Position numbers and translations under genes: made by a program
Assembly: GCA_038496445.1 (NCBI GenBank)
Contig: JALMLS010000015.1
Coordinates: 558,001 to 622,000 of the forward strand
Direction of reading: 5' to 3'
Origin: Trichosphaerium sp. ATCC 40318
Taxonomy: Eukaryota; Discosea; Flabellinia; Trichosidae
DNA: 64,000 nucleotides
The notes under the pieces: generated by a model
What the model was told of the DNA's origin: nothing
Databases searched by the model: none
What the model saw: only the letters and a program-made list of their open reading frames with translations
Part shown: positions 44,436 through 55,868 of the stretch, piece after piece
Numbering within the stretch: position 1 is the stretch's first letter
Layout of the letters: each line of letters begins with the position of its first letter

Positions 44436-45100
44436 ATGACCTTACATAGCACTAGTGATGGTACTCATGGGTGGATAAAGGCTTCTACAATTCAACATTT
44501 TCAATTGTGTAAGAATTTAAAACACTTAGATGTTGAGTCTTGCAAATACTTGCAAGATAGTAGGTAAGTTCTATGTATAATGAAACAAAACTTAATTAAT
44601 ATAGCAACGGTTGGGAAGTAATTGTTAAATCATGTCCTGCATTAGAAACTGTAGCAGGAAGTACGAAAAAATCTAAGAAAGAAATAAGAAACTAACTCGG
44701 TTTTTTTTTTAAAGCGAAGATGGCCACTTTCCCAAAACTTGCTGTCTCTATCATACTTACACTTGAAAAACTAAAAGTTCTTTGTTGTGGGTGGGGACTT
44801 GATAAAGAAAGTCTAAAGTATCTATCACTTAACTGTGGTAACCTCGAAGCAATTGATTTGGCACGTTCGAAAGAGTTAGATGATGATATTGCTATTCAGA
44901 TTTTGAAGACAAACACAAAGAAACTAAAGATACTGAGACTACAGTGGACAGGTGTTCAGCATACACTAGGATTGAGAACGCGTTTATATGCCCATGAGAA
45001 TAAGATTAAAACAGAATGCCAAAATTATTGGTGGAGAGATGTATTCGGTAAAGGTTACCTTAACAACAGATATTATGGTGATGATGATGACTATGACTAA
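44436..45100 (+). CDS. Short LRR protein (FBXL/AMN1-like repeats)
   Basis: Exons splice to FQLCKNLKHLDVESCKYLQD, GWEVIVKSCPALETVAG, then KMATFPKLAVSIILTLEKLK, KESLKYLSLNCGNLEAIDLA and IQILKTNTKKLKILRLQWTG. This is the cysteine-containing LRR of F-box/AMN1 proteins (C-x-x-L-x-x-L-D-L/V). The C-terminus is acidic, GDDDDYD. No F-box was seen upstream, so the gene may be 5'-truncated. The second intron (GTACGAAAA...AAAG) is needed to read through a stop. A protein-interaction role is likely. Confidence 0.6.
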
Positions 45101-45601
45101 AATTAGAGCAACAACAACCTTAGTATAACTCATTATTCAGTAAACACGGTTTTGTAAAGGACGTGTGGAAGTCAATATTTCTTTTAGAATAAAGCCTAAA
45201 TTCATCAAAGTGTAAAATAAGTTAAGTTCATAGTAATAGTGCAAGCAGTGTCACGTGGTTTGAAATAAGTTGTAGTGTAAAAAGTGAGCCTGTCAGGTTA
45301 GACAGTGGCTTGAATTACTATTAACACTGCACTACTTCTTTGTCGTGAAATCATTAGTAGCACTAAATACACTGAGCTGGAATCGCTTCAATATTTTTTT
45401 TAGCACAACAGTACTGCACCACCTCTACGCCTAGTACAGCTGTAGACGTCTTCCTACTCCAGTTTGTGAACAACAATTGTTTTACACAAAAACACCTACC
45501 CAGGATCTTGATAGACTTATTCGCTTGACCTGTAACTGTTGTGGAACAGGTTTAAGTCACTAGCAAAGAAGGTGTATTTTCTGTCAACAAGCGCTAAACA
45601 A
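45101..45601. other. Spacer
   Basis: About 500 bases with one CACGTG near 45252 and no recognised coding sequence. It contains the upstream region of the oxygenase gene. Confidence 0.4.
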
Positions 45602-47098
45602 ATGACCGATATCTTACGTAAGCTCTATGACTGCTTTCAACTGCGTTACACTAATAATGGCGAATAGGAAGGCTGGACAACGGATTGGCAGTGCTTGACA
45701 TTTCGTCATTTTCTACGCAAAACCAAGACGCTCAGAAGAAAGTAGCTGCTTGCTTAAAGCAAGGTACAGCACTAAAACCAGCTAAATAGCACTTTTATCT
45801 TGAAACTTACTTCAGTTTTAGAGATGGAGGGAGTCGGTGCTCTATGGATTACTGGGACTGGTATTGATCAGACTGTAGTCAAGAAAATGTTTGCTGAAAC
45901 TAAAAAATTCTTTCAAATGCCTCTTGAATACAAGAAAAAGCTTATTACGAGCGCCAAGATGGGTCGTGGTTATATTCCTTTCGAGACTGAGAACGCCAAT
46001 AAATTTGCGGTACCGCTAACACATCAATTATATCCTACAGCTTATTTACAAGGTGTGACAAGCCACAAACTTTTGTCGACAAGCTTTTAACTGTTTTTGT
46101 ATAAAACGTCACACTGAAGACTTAAAAATGGTCTGACAGCGCTATTAAGTGCTAATACACGCGGTTTCAATATTTTATTTTACATAGAAGCTGCAATGAA
46201 GAACTTTAACTGGCTTTTTTTATTCTTATTTTGTGAAAAATAGGGTAGAGACGGATTCCCAAATGACCCTATTGAGAAGTTTGGTATTGGTCCTTTACAT
46301 GTTCCAAACGAAGAAATGTTCACGTGTGATGAGATTAGTTGGTTCTACGATGATAACGTATGGCCAGATAACCCTCGTTTTGAACTTGCTTGGAGGGACT
46401 ATACTCATGCAATGAGAAATCTCTTGTTCGTTATTTTGAGGTACGGTGACTATCTGTGATGGTAAAACTAATTGCCATGAATAGAATAAGCGGTATGGCT
46501 TTAGGTATAGATGGAGAAGAACTCATAAAAGCACACTATAATGGACCTTTCTCATTGAAAGGACTGAACTACCCAAAAGTTGAAAATCCAAAAGAAAAAC
46601 AAGAAAGATTCCCTGAGCATACAGATGGTGGTACTTTTACAATTCTATCTATGAGTGATACAAAAGATTCATTACAGGCAAGAGATGTTTCAGGAAATTG
46701 GGTACGTTAGAACTTCATTAAAAACCAAAAAACTTCTATTTGCTTATTCTGGTTTTTCCGAAACAAACAGATCTCTGCTGACCCAGAACCGGGATGCTTT
46801 TTTCTCAATATTGGTGAAATGATGGCGCGTTGGACTAATGATAAATGGAGAGCAACGCCACATCGTGTAAGATGGCCATCAGTTCCTAAGGTAACCGAAA
46901 ACAATGGAGTACAGTGCTTTTCTTAGTTCTTACTTGTTTTTTTAGGAGCGAATGTCTTTTGCGTTTTTTGCTCTCCCTCGTCCTGATACATCTATTGATT
47001 GTATTATACAAGGATCTGAAAAGAAAAAGTATCCTTCTATCACTATGAACCAAATGTTGAAAGAACGGATGGCTGGTTTAGTGGCAACTAAAAAATAA
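45602..47098 (+). CDS. 2-oxoglutarate/Fe(II)-dependent oxygenase, isopenicillin-N-synthase-like
   Basis: A tiny first exon (MTDIL) splices to RRLDNGLAVLDISSFSTQNQ and then EMEGVGALWITGTGIDQTVV, a typical DIOX_N region, with MFAETKKFFQMPLEYKKKLI. The catalytic half contains the iron ligands in ERFPEHTDGGTFTILSMSD (H-x-D) and NDKWRATPHRVRWPS (distal H), and the 2-oxoglutarate-binding R-x-S in ERMSFAFF. GCFFLNIGEMMARWTNDKW is the expected strand before the distal histidine. All key residues are present, so it should be active. The substrate is unknown. One intron near 46009-46243 is longer than its neighbours. The frame ends VATKK. Confidence 0.88.
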
Positions 47099-47324
47099 CG
47101 GAAAAATCAATAAATCAACTCAGAATTGTTATGAAGGTTTTATTATCATGGATGATACCTCTAAATACCAAGACTGTTATCTCATAACATATTACTTTTA
47201 AGCTTCAATACGACTTTCTGTCATCCCTTCTAAAAACACGATTGGAATAAAAACACCAATTTTGTAGTATCGTTTTAATGGTCTTTTCTCAGCTTCTTAA
47301 CAAGTATCTTACAATAATTTTGTG

Positions 47325-48419
47325 TCAATATGATTCATCAGCAAAATCCAAGGCTCCACTATTTGTTGGAGATGAAGTAGGTTTACAAAAATCATCATAA
47401 ACGCAAACCAATGGTCTTAATTCATCACAACAATCAAAGTTATTATTTGACATGTCACAATTTATCAAGCTTGGTAATTTAAGAATCTCAAGTGGAATAC
47501 AACCATCAAACTGATTATCATTAACAGCCTATACATGCAAACACTAATATTAGCAAGTAAAGAAACCTTAAGAACTCCAAAATTCACAGAAAAGTTTTAC
47601 CACGTACCAATATCCTCAAAGATGTCATGTTTCCAATTGTACTGGGTATTGTGCTGTTGAGTAAGTTTTGGTACAGATTCAACCGTGAAAGAGCGGATAA
47701 GTTACCAATACTGTCGGGTAGGGAACCTAGTTTAGTACAGTATGGTAAGCACTTGAACATTGCACGTGTACTTACCAACCAAGTTGTTTTCAGAAAGATC
47801 CAACACTTGTAGCTTATTGAGTTGTCCAATGAATGATGGTACTTCACCTTGTATCTTCGATGATTGCAACGTAATCTCGACCAAATCAGTTGCATTAAAA
47901 GAAGAAGGTATAGAAGTGTAAAAGTCATTATGATCCATATAGATTTGTTTTAGTGCTCTTGGAGCGAATGCATTGTCAAGAGGGCCAGATAGTTGGTTGG
48001 ACGACAAGAAAAGTCCGCTGAGTTTGCTTAGAGAGCCAAAAGAACGTGGAATGCTTCCTGATAAGTAATTACCTTTAGAAACACGTTAAAACGTTATAAA
48101 ACACGTGACATTTGAAGGGAAAAAAGCGTTGTACAATACCACTTAGATCAAGCTTTTGAAGCTCTGTAAGGTCTCCAGTTGATTCTGGTATGTATCCTTC
48201 CATTTGCGCGTTTTGAAGCGAAATAGACACCACGTGACTATTTTCACAGCGTATACCTGTCCAAGTGCATGCCTTGCTAGTGTCGTTTTTATTCCAATCG
48301 CTAGGTAGTCTTTGTATTGATGTTATAAAATCCAGTAAAGCATTTATCTCAGTACTAGGAAGCGCATAAACGTCAAGAGTATAGGCGTATACAATGACAA
48401 TAAATAGTACAAGCCTCAT
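47325..48419 (-). CDS. Secreted LRR protein of plant-RLP-like repeat type
   Basis: Signal peptide MRLVLFIVIVYAYTLDVYA. A capping region follows: TEINALLDFITSIQRLPSDW and CTWTGIRCENSHVVSISLQN, which is the N-terminal LRR cap typical of plant receptor-like proteins. Repeats: GYIPESTGDLTELQKLDLSG, SIPRSFGSLSKLSGLFLSSN, VPSFIGQLNKLQVLDLSENN, LPDSIGNLSALSRLNLYQNL, TIPSTIGNMTSLRIL and NQFDGCIPLEILKLPSLINC. The C-terminal cap has paired cysteines (NNNFDCCDELRPLVCVYDDF). No transmembrane helix was seen, so it is secreted or peripherally attached. It would act as a ligand-binding or cell-wall/recognition protein. Introns fall between repeats. Confidence 0.82.
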
Positions 48420-48621
48420 TTAGAAAAACCGCTTTGCAATGTAACTTAAGACTGTTAAGTACTGGTGCATACAAAGTAAAAATTGACAGTGCAATAAAAA
48501 AGTATCCAAACTCGTCTTTATTTACTAGATATTCAAGAAAAATTCTATTTTGTACAGATAGAACGCAATAACTAAAAGAAAAGTAAATAATTGACCAAAA
48601 AAAGGTAACACTAAAAATAAA

Positions 48622-51600
48622 CTACTCAAAGATATACACGCTGCTACTACCAACAACTAGCTTCTATGTAATGTATTTTACGTACCAACCCAACATGCTA
48701 CACCAAGTAGGTTTGAACCAACTAGATTTGTATGTGAAGTTGTAGCTTTGAAAGAAAACGGGAAGAAACCTAGCGAAAAAAAAATAGGTTAGCAACCAGT
48801 CCTCAGATAAGTTTATCATAATTTCTTTTAACGTACCTTGAAACACCTCATGAGAGCAGTATATTAGTATTGAGTTCATACCAACATATATAACAGGTGC
48901 ACCATTCCATATTTTATAAACGTCCATAATAAGGTAACAAAAACTCAACAAGATGTTGGCAGTGCCAGACATAAGTAAAATAAATGAAGGTGACCTAAAA
49001 AGAATATGTTAAGCTCTACCCTCTATATTGATGCCTCGTTAAAGTGAATAAATTCAATCACACATGGAATGATATGGATCAAGGCTCACAGTGGCCAGTA
49101 TCGCATGAAAAGGTAAACAGAAAAAAAGAGGAAAAAACATAAAGGAATGGTACCATAGATTTTTGTTAATAGGTATAAACCCACCATTCTTCTTTGCTTC
49201 GCAAAGGATTATTCCAAAAATACATTGAACTAGTCCCCAAAATAGCCATCTTACTATACGATGTTTATGACCTGAAAATAGAAATAAGGCATATGAACAA
49301 GCACTTAGAAATTGTCAAAAGAACTTCCAGTTTCCGAAGAGAAATTTGTTTACACTTTCGTGTTTTCTCAGATCACTAGATACTCTATATAACTACATGT
49401 ATATCACGTACTTTTATAAAATACTAATATTCTACCAGAAACAACACCAAGCCAGCACAAGAAAATAGAAGTGAGAGTACCAACAGTGCCCTAATGATAA
49501 AAAAAAATATGTAAGTACTTTGCTTCTTAAAGGAAATACTCGTTTGCTTTTTGTGTTTTTACCTCTGGATCATATGCTCCTGTTTTATATGTATCTTTAC
49601 ATGTTGGATCACCATAAATATGGTGAATTCCAAAGAGCTTCTTGTCAATATAAAAGTGTGAACCGCCAGTACATTTTTGATACTTTCCGTTATCACCTAA
49701 TCCTCCTGGTCCCAAATACCCTTCAAAACAATAGTTAAATACAATTCCGTATGTACAAGGAAAAAAATATAAAGCTGTAGAAGCAGAAGCAACAATCTAC
49801 TTGCAAAAACTTCAACAAAACCAAAAGGTTCACAGCGTACCTGTTTTACACCCTTTAACTGGTACAAGGAAAGACAAGAAAAACCACAAGCTGAATACAA
49901 CTAAAGCAACACCCCACTGATACAAATAAGGTAATAGATCGGCGAACATACCATTACGCTAAGAAGTTGATCAACAAAACAAAAAAGCACGTGTCCAAAA
50001 GCAATAATGAAAAGTTTTTGGGCTTTTCCATCAGTTCTAGATAACCCTTACCCCTCTTGAATAAATTTCCGAATCGTCAGCTTCAGTTGAATTAATACGA
50101 AGCACATCTGTGCCACGCTTACTACAATAATAGGTGAGTAATTTTTGTTTTTTCTTTAAAAATCATCTTACCGTAGTCTTGGGATAAACAAAATGATAAG
50201 TGAAATCACGCCATATGATACAGCAAATCTTCATTAATAGTATGTTAGTATCAATAGTAGAAAGGAGAAAAATCTTTCGAAAATGGACAGTTATACAAGT
50301 TTTTTAAGTATGTTTTTTTTTTGTTTGTACATGTACCTTTGTAATACTCCAGGTACACGACAATTATTTAGATCCCAACAATTATTAATAACAATTACGC
50401 CAAGACCAAATAATATTATAACTCTAATTATACAAGTCAGTACCAACGTAAAATAAAAATAAAAGAAGACAATTATTAGTAATCAGAATGTTCGTTACCG
50501 TCTCACTACTTTGTAAGCAAAGAATCGAAGAGACCGCCTTTTTGTTTCATAGCTTCTAAAAGACAAAGCCATGGCTACACCCATTATCCAAATAAACCAA
50601 GGAAATACTAAATCAGCGAACGTTAAACCATTCCAACTATTAAAAAGTAAGTTAAAGATAAGTAAGTTTGACTTCTAGGACATACACTGAATGATTGAAG
50701 TACCAATAGCCACCTCCACCATAGTTTACAAATATCATAATAACAATAGAAAGTCCTCTAACGGCATCTAGAGACTTAACACGTCTGAAAAAAAAATAAG
50801 AAAATGGTGGCAAAAGGAAGTATTTTTTCTTCAAACAAAGTATACAAATAAAACTAAGCCCTTACCCTCTTTTTTTCGGTTTTCTGCTATCCTATGTACA
50901 CATAACATGAGTTTACAATACTCAATGATAGATTGGATACTACGTACCTTGCCGTCATGTGTATCCTCCAATTCATTCGTCACAATGAGCGAGTGTTGAT
51001 TTCGTTTCGAATTGAATCTACGCATCAAGAATATCACTAAGAAGTGTCCAACTACCCATAATATAGCTACACCAGCCAGTACAGAAATACCAACTACCAA
51101 AGGAACCCATGTCTTTCACTGTCAAGGAGAGAAAACATTTTGATTGTTGAAAGTGAACCAAAAGAAAATACGTAAAATTTTGGGATACACGTGTCGGTTT
51201 AGTGGTAACTGATACATCGTAGGCCAACCTTTGTTCTTTGTTTTTAATTTCAAGACTATAATATCGAATAAGAAAGTACTATAACAGGCGTAATGGTGGC
51301 ACTTTTTGTCGCGTTTTTTCGAAAAATGAGAAAAACATAAAATCGCGTATTCTAGCGTTATAATTATTGTACCAGTATTTTCCGTATTCCCCAAAGTTGT
51401 ATGTGATAGTTAGGGAGCTGTTACCACTTTTAATGACTAATCCGTATGGAAAAGTCGTAGATACGACTATTGGTTGCGGTTTCTACCCCTATTAGCATTC
51501 TATATGCTTATATACGTACTTCTGATGACCAAACTAGCGGTTTTAGACATTTATAGCAATTTGTAGTGACACCGTATATTTGTACTATAAAGGCGCTGTC

Positions 51601-51807
51601 GTTAGCGATTTTTGAGCGTCATGTAGACATTAAAATTCATGTACCAGGTAACGCTGCAGAATTGATAAAACCAACCATAGCCTGGTCCATACCAAGCGTC
51701 TTGTTAACTTGGCCATTATAACAGTCAGTTTGTGCATTCGAAAAAGCAACAAATGCGCATGCGATGTATATGATGCTCCAAGAGATTTGCGAGCGGTTTA
51801 ATACCAT
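48622..51807 (-). CDS. HGSNAT: Heparan-alpha-glucosaminide N-acetyltransferase homolog
   Basis: Start [20 protein letters not shown] is a signal peptide, followed by a lumenal N-domain ([49 protein letters not shown]). A TM exon [20 protein letters not shown] is followed by the family core [72 protein letters not shown] and [20 protein letters not shown]. The 3' exons give [20 protein letters not shown] and HEVFQGFFPFSF. The catalytic histidine motif NHS-x-WNGLT is intact. In animals this enzyme moves acetyl groups across the lysosomal membrane onto heparan sulfate. The local substrate is unknown. About fourteen introns. The last junction near 48665 is uncertain. Confidence 0.9.
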
Positions 51808-52387
51808 TTGTGAAGTGGTTTAACCGCTTAAATCGTAGTAAAGCCAAGAACTACGTTTCACAAATTTAACGTTGACTTCGCCTGACAAAAAAAACGTAAA
51901 TGTAAGTTTTTCGCTATTTAAAATAACTTCGAGTAGCAGAATACTTAAAAAGAATCTTAGTCATCAAAAGTTGTGTTGAAAACGAGTGTAAGAATTAGGT
52001 GGTAATAGTTGAAAAATGTGCTATTTATTGTTTCTTATTTTAATCTCGCATTAGAGGCCTTTGTTTGTTTTTGACATTATCTTTTGACAAAATTTCCCAT
52101 TGATCTACCGTCATTATAACCAACGTTTTTGATCGTTGATTCTGGAAACGCAAATCCAATGGATCACGTGACTGGAAATTTTGTTATTTTTGGTGTAATG
52201 GCTCAGTTAGTGTAAACACTGGCGATTGCCAGTACGTTGAAACGAAATCTCGTTACTTTTCAATATAAGATCTCTTCTTTAACTAGAGAAAAAGCAACAG
52301 AAGATGCAATCGCGATGCGGTATCTTCATTAAGTTAGTATTAAATAACGTGATGTATTATCTAGTGATTTTTAAATAAAAATAAAAA
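51808..52387. other. Spacer with two small adjacent hairpins
   Basis: 52218-52233 folds as a 6-bp stem with a 4-base loop, and 52241-52254 as a 5-bp stem with a 4-base loop. The stretch resembles a tRNA superficially (TGGCTCAGTTAGTGTAA) but lacks a 7-base anticodon loop and a T-arm. One CACGTG lies at about 52165. No coding feature. Confidence 0.4.
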
Positions 52388-53197
52388 TCATTTATTTACA
52401 GTGCGTGGGTAGCAGTGCTTGCCCAAATACTGCATTGTTTTCGTTGTTATGATACTCCTTACAGCCTTAGTTCTTTGTAGCATATCAATGACACTGTACT
52501 GGACTCTGAGACAATATCTTATATCTATTGTATCGGCACCACTTAACGCCATGATACCATCACCTGTAATCTTCCAACATTTGAACAGGTTTATGGTATG
52601 TACTCCTTTGAGAGCTTTAATACCTTCATCAGACATATTTGAACAGAAAGAAAGATCGATATCATGAACACCTGCCAACATTGCAACACCTTTATCTGTT
52701 ATTCTGTTACAATTTCCAAGGTTAATAGTATGAACGCCTTTAAGATGTTTGATCCCTTCATCTGAAATGTTACCACATTCACACAAGTTCACTGTATGTG
52801 CTCCAGATAGATACTCACACCCCTTGTCTGTAACAAAAGGGTGAACAGGGCTCCCTATTGGTACAAGAGAAGGCAAAACAGCTGAGCTAGTAACAGCTCT
52901 GTAGAGCACCGTATTTTGTCCACCCCTGAAGTACTTAATGCCTTCAAGTGCCATCAGAATATCATCTGTAGGTCTCGGGCAATACACGTGCGCTGTTTTA
53001 AGAATATAGGGATACTTCGAAAGTAATTGAGCAGACGGGAAAGAAGTTATGTTAACTGTTCTGTAACCAACGTAATCATGTATTAGATCTCTAAACACTG
53101 TATTCGCTTGCGCTGAATTACATCTATCTCTATCGCTTAAATAGTTTAGAATCATGACATTGATTTCATTGGGTACATCTGCAAGCGTGGTATCCAT
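52388..53197 (-). CDS. Intronless F-box/LRR protein, VHTI-type repeats
   Basis: The N-terminus MDTTLADVPNEINVMILNYL followed by DRDRCNSAQANTVFRDLIHD is an F-box. From residue about 125 there are LRR units of unusual wording: GCEYLSGAHTVNLCECGNIS, GIKHLKGVHTINLGNCNRIT, GVAMLAGVHDIDLSFCSNMS, GIKALKGVHTINLFKCWKIT, GIMALSGADTIDIRYCLRVQ. The G-V-H-T-I-x-L-x-x-C repeat is known from protist and giant-virus F-box/LRR families. It has 269 residues and no introns. It is presumed to be a substrate adaptor of an SCF-type ubiquitin ligase. Decayed relatives lie at 3600, 53.7 kb and 55.3 kb. Confidence 0.85.
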   Translation of the reverse strand: MDTTLADVPNEINVMILNYLSDRDRCNSAQANTVFRDLIHDYVGYRTVNITSFPSAQLLSKYPYILKTAHVYCPRPTDDILMALEGIKYFRGGQNTVLYRAVTSSAVLPSLVPIGSPVHPFVTDKGCEYLSGAHTVNLCECGNISDEGIKHLKGVHTINLGNCNRITDKGVAMLAGVHDIDLSFCSNMSDEGIKALKGVHTINLFKCWKITGDGIMALSGADTIDIRYCLRVQYSVIDMLQRTKAVRSIITTKTMQYLGKHCYPRTVNK

Positions 53198-53709
53198 GAT
53201 TAAGAGTGTTTCAGAATGAATTAAGTCACTATGCGGTTCTTGGTTCTCGTTTCAGCAAATGCTGAACAGCTTTGCGTGTGATACGTACTTACCAATCCGC
53301 ACGTTGGTTCGCTATGCCAACCAGACAATACTTAAGGTTTAGGACCTACTTATACGGCACGTAAGTTGTTATGTGGATGATAAATTTACGGTGCCTATTT
53401 TCTGCATTACCTGACAATTCAAAGAACTGAACAAGTTCGCGTCTCACAATCTTAGTGAAAATGAACATACTAGTGATAAGATAATGCTTCAGAGGTGTAT
53501 CCTCAGTAATACAGATGGTATGTAATGAAACTAATCTGTTTAAGGCTTAAAAACCAAAACTTTTCATTGTTCAGGAAGTGAACTATTAATTAGAGCAATC
53601 CCAACAATGCTGTTCATAACATCTTGCTTGTCTATAAAGCAATACTGGGCCACCAGGTGTCTTTCAATCCATACTGAACCTAATTACTCAACATCTTCTC
53701 TTGTGATCT
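53198..53709. other. Spacer
   Basis: Upstream region of the F-box/LRR gene. No reading frame or motif recognised. Confidence 0.4.
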
Positions 53710-53905
53710 GGCATTTGTAACCAACCGGACAGATTTAAGAGACTTTAAAGATTTCAAAACTCAGCTTGTGACAGTTGGACAATGCTGAAGTTCCAAGTGT
53801 TTGAGATTATCCAGGTTCTTCAAACTATCGTCTGTTAGATTATCAAAAAAACCCAAGTGTGAGACTTTCAAGGTTAACCAAGTCTTTCAAACCTGATCCT
53901 GTCTT
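53710..53905 (-). pseudogene. LRR gene remnant
   Basis: Minus translation across frames gives LKDLVNLESLTLGFF, DNLTDDSLKNLDNLKHLELQ and HCPTVTS, then a stop and VLKSLKSLKSVRLVTNA. Frame changes and stops between units show a decayed LRR gene, of a slightly different repeat type from 52388. Confidence 0.6.
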
Positions 53906-54625
53906 CTCATTAAAACACACTGTGAAACGGGCTTTATTGCTTCAGCTGCTTTTTCTTTTAGTGCGCTATGTTGCTGCGTTGCTTGCGTGTAGCGACTGAC
54001 TTAAGTTAATAAGCGAACATAAAACCAATGACGATGATTGTAGCTAAAAATAAAACACAACCTCATGAGAAACTAGGCAGTGTTAACGAAGATGCGAAAA
54101 AGCTTACGAATGATTATCGATAATCTCATTTTTTTGCTCATCACTATGAGCATTCAGTACATTGTAACAAACAACAAATATTTGATTAACTTATCTATTT
54201 TATCGAATATGATGCATGGAAATTAGTCAGGTTATGAGTAACGACGAACAGAAAACGTGATTGATAGTTTGTAGCCACAAATACAATCTCAGGTAGTTTT
54301 GGTCCGTGATAAGTGCGGCTGACGTAACAGAGTATGATCTACAACAGTCGTTTTGACTGCACCATGTAGAAGATTTGCCATCAGCTAAATCAAATCTATA
54401 ATTATATCACGTGCATACTAAGGAAATTATAAGAATTGAGTTTTAAAAAGCAAAGAAGTTTCCTCGACTTTTCTTATAAAACCTCGCTAGTTTTCAAAAG
54501 CTAATTGCTATTTTTTGTCTAGCAACAAGAATCTTATGTACATCATACGTTTGAGACAGGAACTGAGGGCATATTAATCACTGAATGAAACTACCTCAGT
54601 AAAAACTGTTCATAAAAAAAAAACG
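53906..54625. other. Spacer
   Basis: About 720 bases without recognised genes, including the region upstream of the small frame at 54626. Confidence 0.4.
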
Positions 54626-54943
54626 ATGAACGAAACAGCTGTTGAAGTAGTATGCTCATGTACTAATGGTAGTACTGATTCATCAACACTCGCAATTGTA
54701 GCTATTGTACTAAGTTTGTTGTCCATTGTAATATCTACAATGATGGCAGCTTCCGCTCTACAAAATAGCGACAGATCATTTGTGCTAGCTTTCTTAAGCG
54801 CTGGAAGATTCGATTTTGACAAGTTTAAGGGCATAATAGACGACTCGTTTGTAACAAGATTATGTTCTACTCTTTTTGGATGTTTCCAAACCAACACTAT
54901 CACATGGATGAGGCTTATCAACAACTCCAAACTTGATGTGTAA
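54626..54943 (+). CDS. Possible small single-TM protein
   Basis: A 105-codon frame starts MNETAVEVVCSCTNGSTDSS, has a hydrophobic helix LAIVAIVLSLLSIVISTMMA and then a polar region SAGRFDFDKFKGIIDDSFVT. A frame of similar length exists on the opposite strand. I prefer plus because of the TM helix with a following soluble domain. No family recognised. Confidence 0.4.
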   Translation: MNETAVEVVCSCTNGSTDSSTLAIVAIVLSLLSIVISTMMAASALQNSDRSFVLAFLSAGRFDFDKFKGIIDDSFVTRLCSTLFGCFQTNTITWMRLINNSKLDV

Positions 54944-55224
54944 ACTCTGAAATAAACAGTTCAAATGTAACCAAAATTTCAAAGTTACCTCATTTTTTGT
55001 ACCGATGTTACCTCTCCCAGTCCGAAAAAGACACGTGTAGCTTCTTCCTAAACTATATGACATTTGTGGGTTTTGCCACAAACACCACGTACTGTAGGAA
55101 ATGGGAATTAGGCGCTTATCCTGCAGAACTCCAAGCATAATATTGTACCAACCAAACACAATGAATTTCTATGTATTCTCATCTTAAACAACTTGCGGGT
55201 ACAAAAAAAAATAAGTTGTCCTGG

Positions 55225-55500
55225 GTGTCACCAAAGTACAGATTAAAGCTTTAGCTGGTGTTTACAGTCTTATCTTATACAATTGTAAAGTGCTGACAGA
55301 TGAAGGGATTAAGGCTTTAGCTGGTGTTCACAAAGTAAACTTAAGGGTTGTTAAGGTATCACAAATGAAGGCGTTAAAGCTTTGGATGATGTTCATACTA
55401 TTGATCTTTCATTTACAACCATTGTAGATAAGTGTATCAAGGCTTTGTCTGGTGTGCACACTATTGATGTAACTGGTAATCAACACATTTCAAATTTAGT
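55225..55500 (+). pseudogene. Broken F-box/LRR gene of the VHTI type
   Basis: IKALAGVYSLILYNCKVLTD, EGIKALAGVHKVNLRVV, then after a one-base shift ITNEGVKALDDVHTIDLSF and IKALSGVHTIDVTG. Repeat wording equals the gene at 52388 but the frame is broken and there is no F-box. It is on the opposite strand to the intact gene. Confidence 0.65.
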
Positions 55501-55868
55501 TCTTATTGTATCTTTTGATTTTTCAACTTTCGCTTTTCGCATTTAGTCTTTATGGTAAAGGAGCGACATGTTTCATTGTATGTACTATCGCAAATAACAG
55601 AGTTGGCTCTATTGCCATCGGTGGCGGTACACAAGTTGTTATGGAGCGCAGTACTTAATCTAATGGTAGAAACGGTGTTTTTAGACAGCTGTTGTGCTTA
55701 TTTCACCTGGTATGCGTACTTATCAGACAAATTCACCTTCTGTAGTAGTTGATGTGGTAGCATAGGGTACACCAAACATGAAACAAATCGCAAGTGAAAT
55801 TGATTTGATGGATACAAACTGAACAACTAAAACCAAGTCTTTCTGTTCATAATGCTTCATTTTTTAGT
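55501..55868. other. Spacer
   Basis: No supported feature. A plus-strand frame at 55552-55752 has no family resemblance and is probably chance. Confidence 0.35.

Noticed and set aside
44436-45100. Possible full F-box/LRR gene
   Set aside because: No F-box could be found in any frame upstream, so it is listed only as a short LRR protein.
52196-52270. tRNA-like stretch with a D-arm-like TGGCTCAGTTAG
   Set aside because: Stem loops have 4-base loops, there is no valid anticodon arm or GGTTCGA-type T-arm, and no acceptor pairing.
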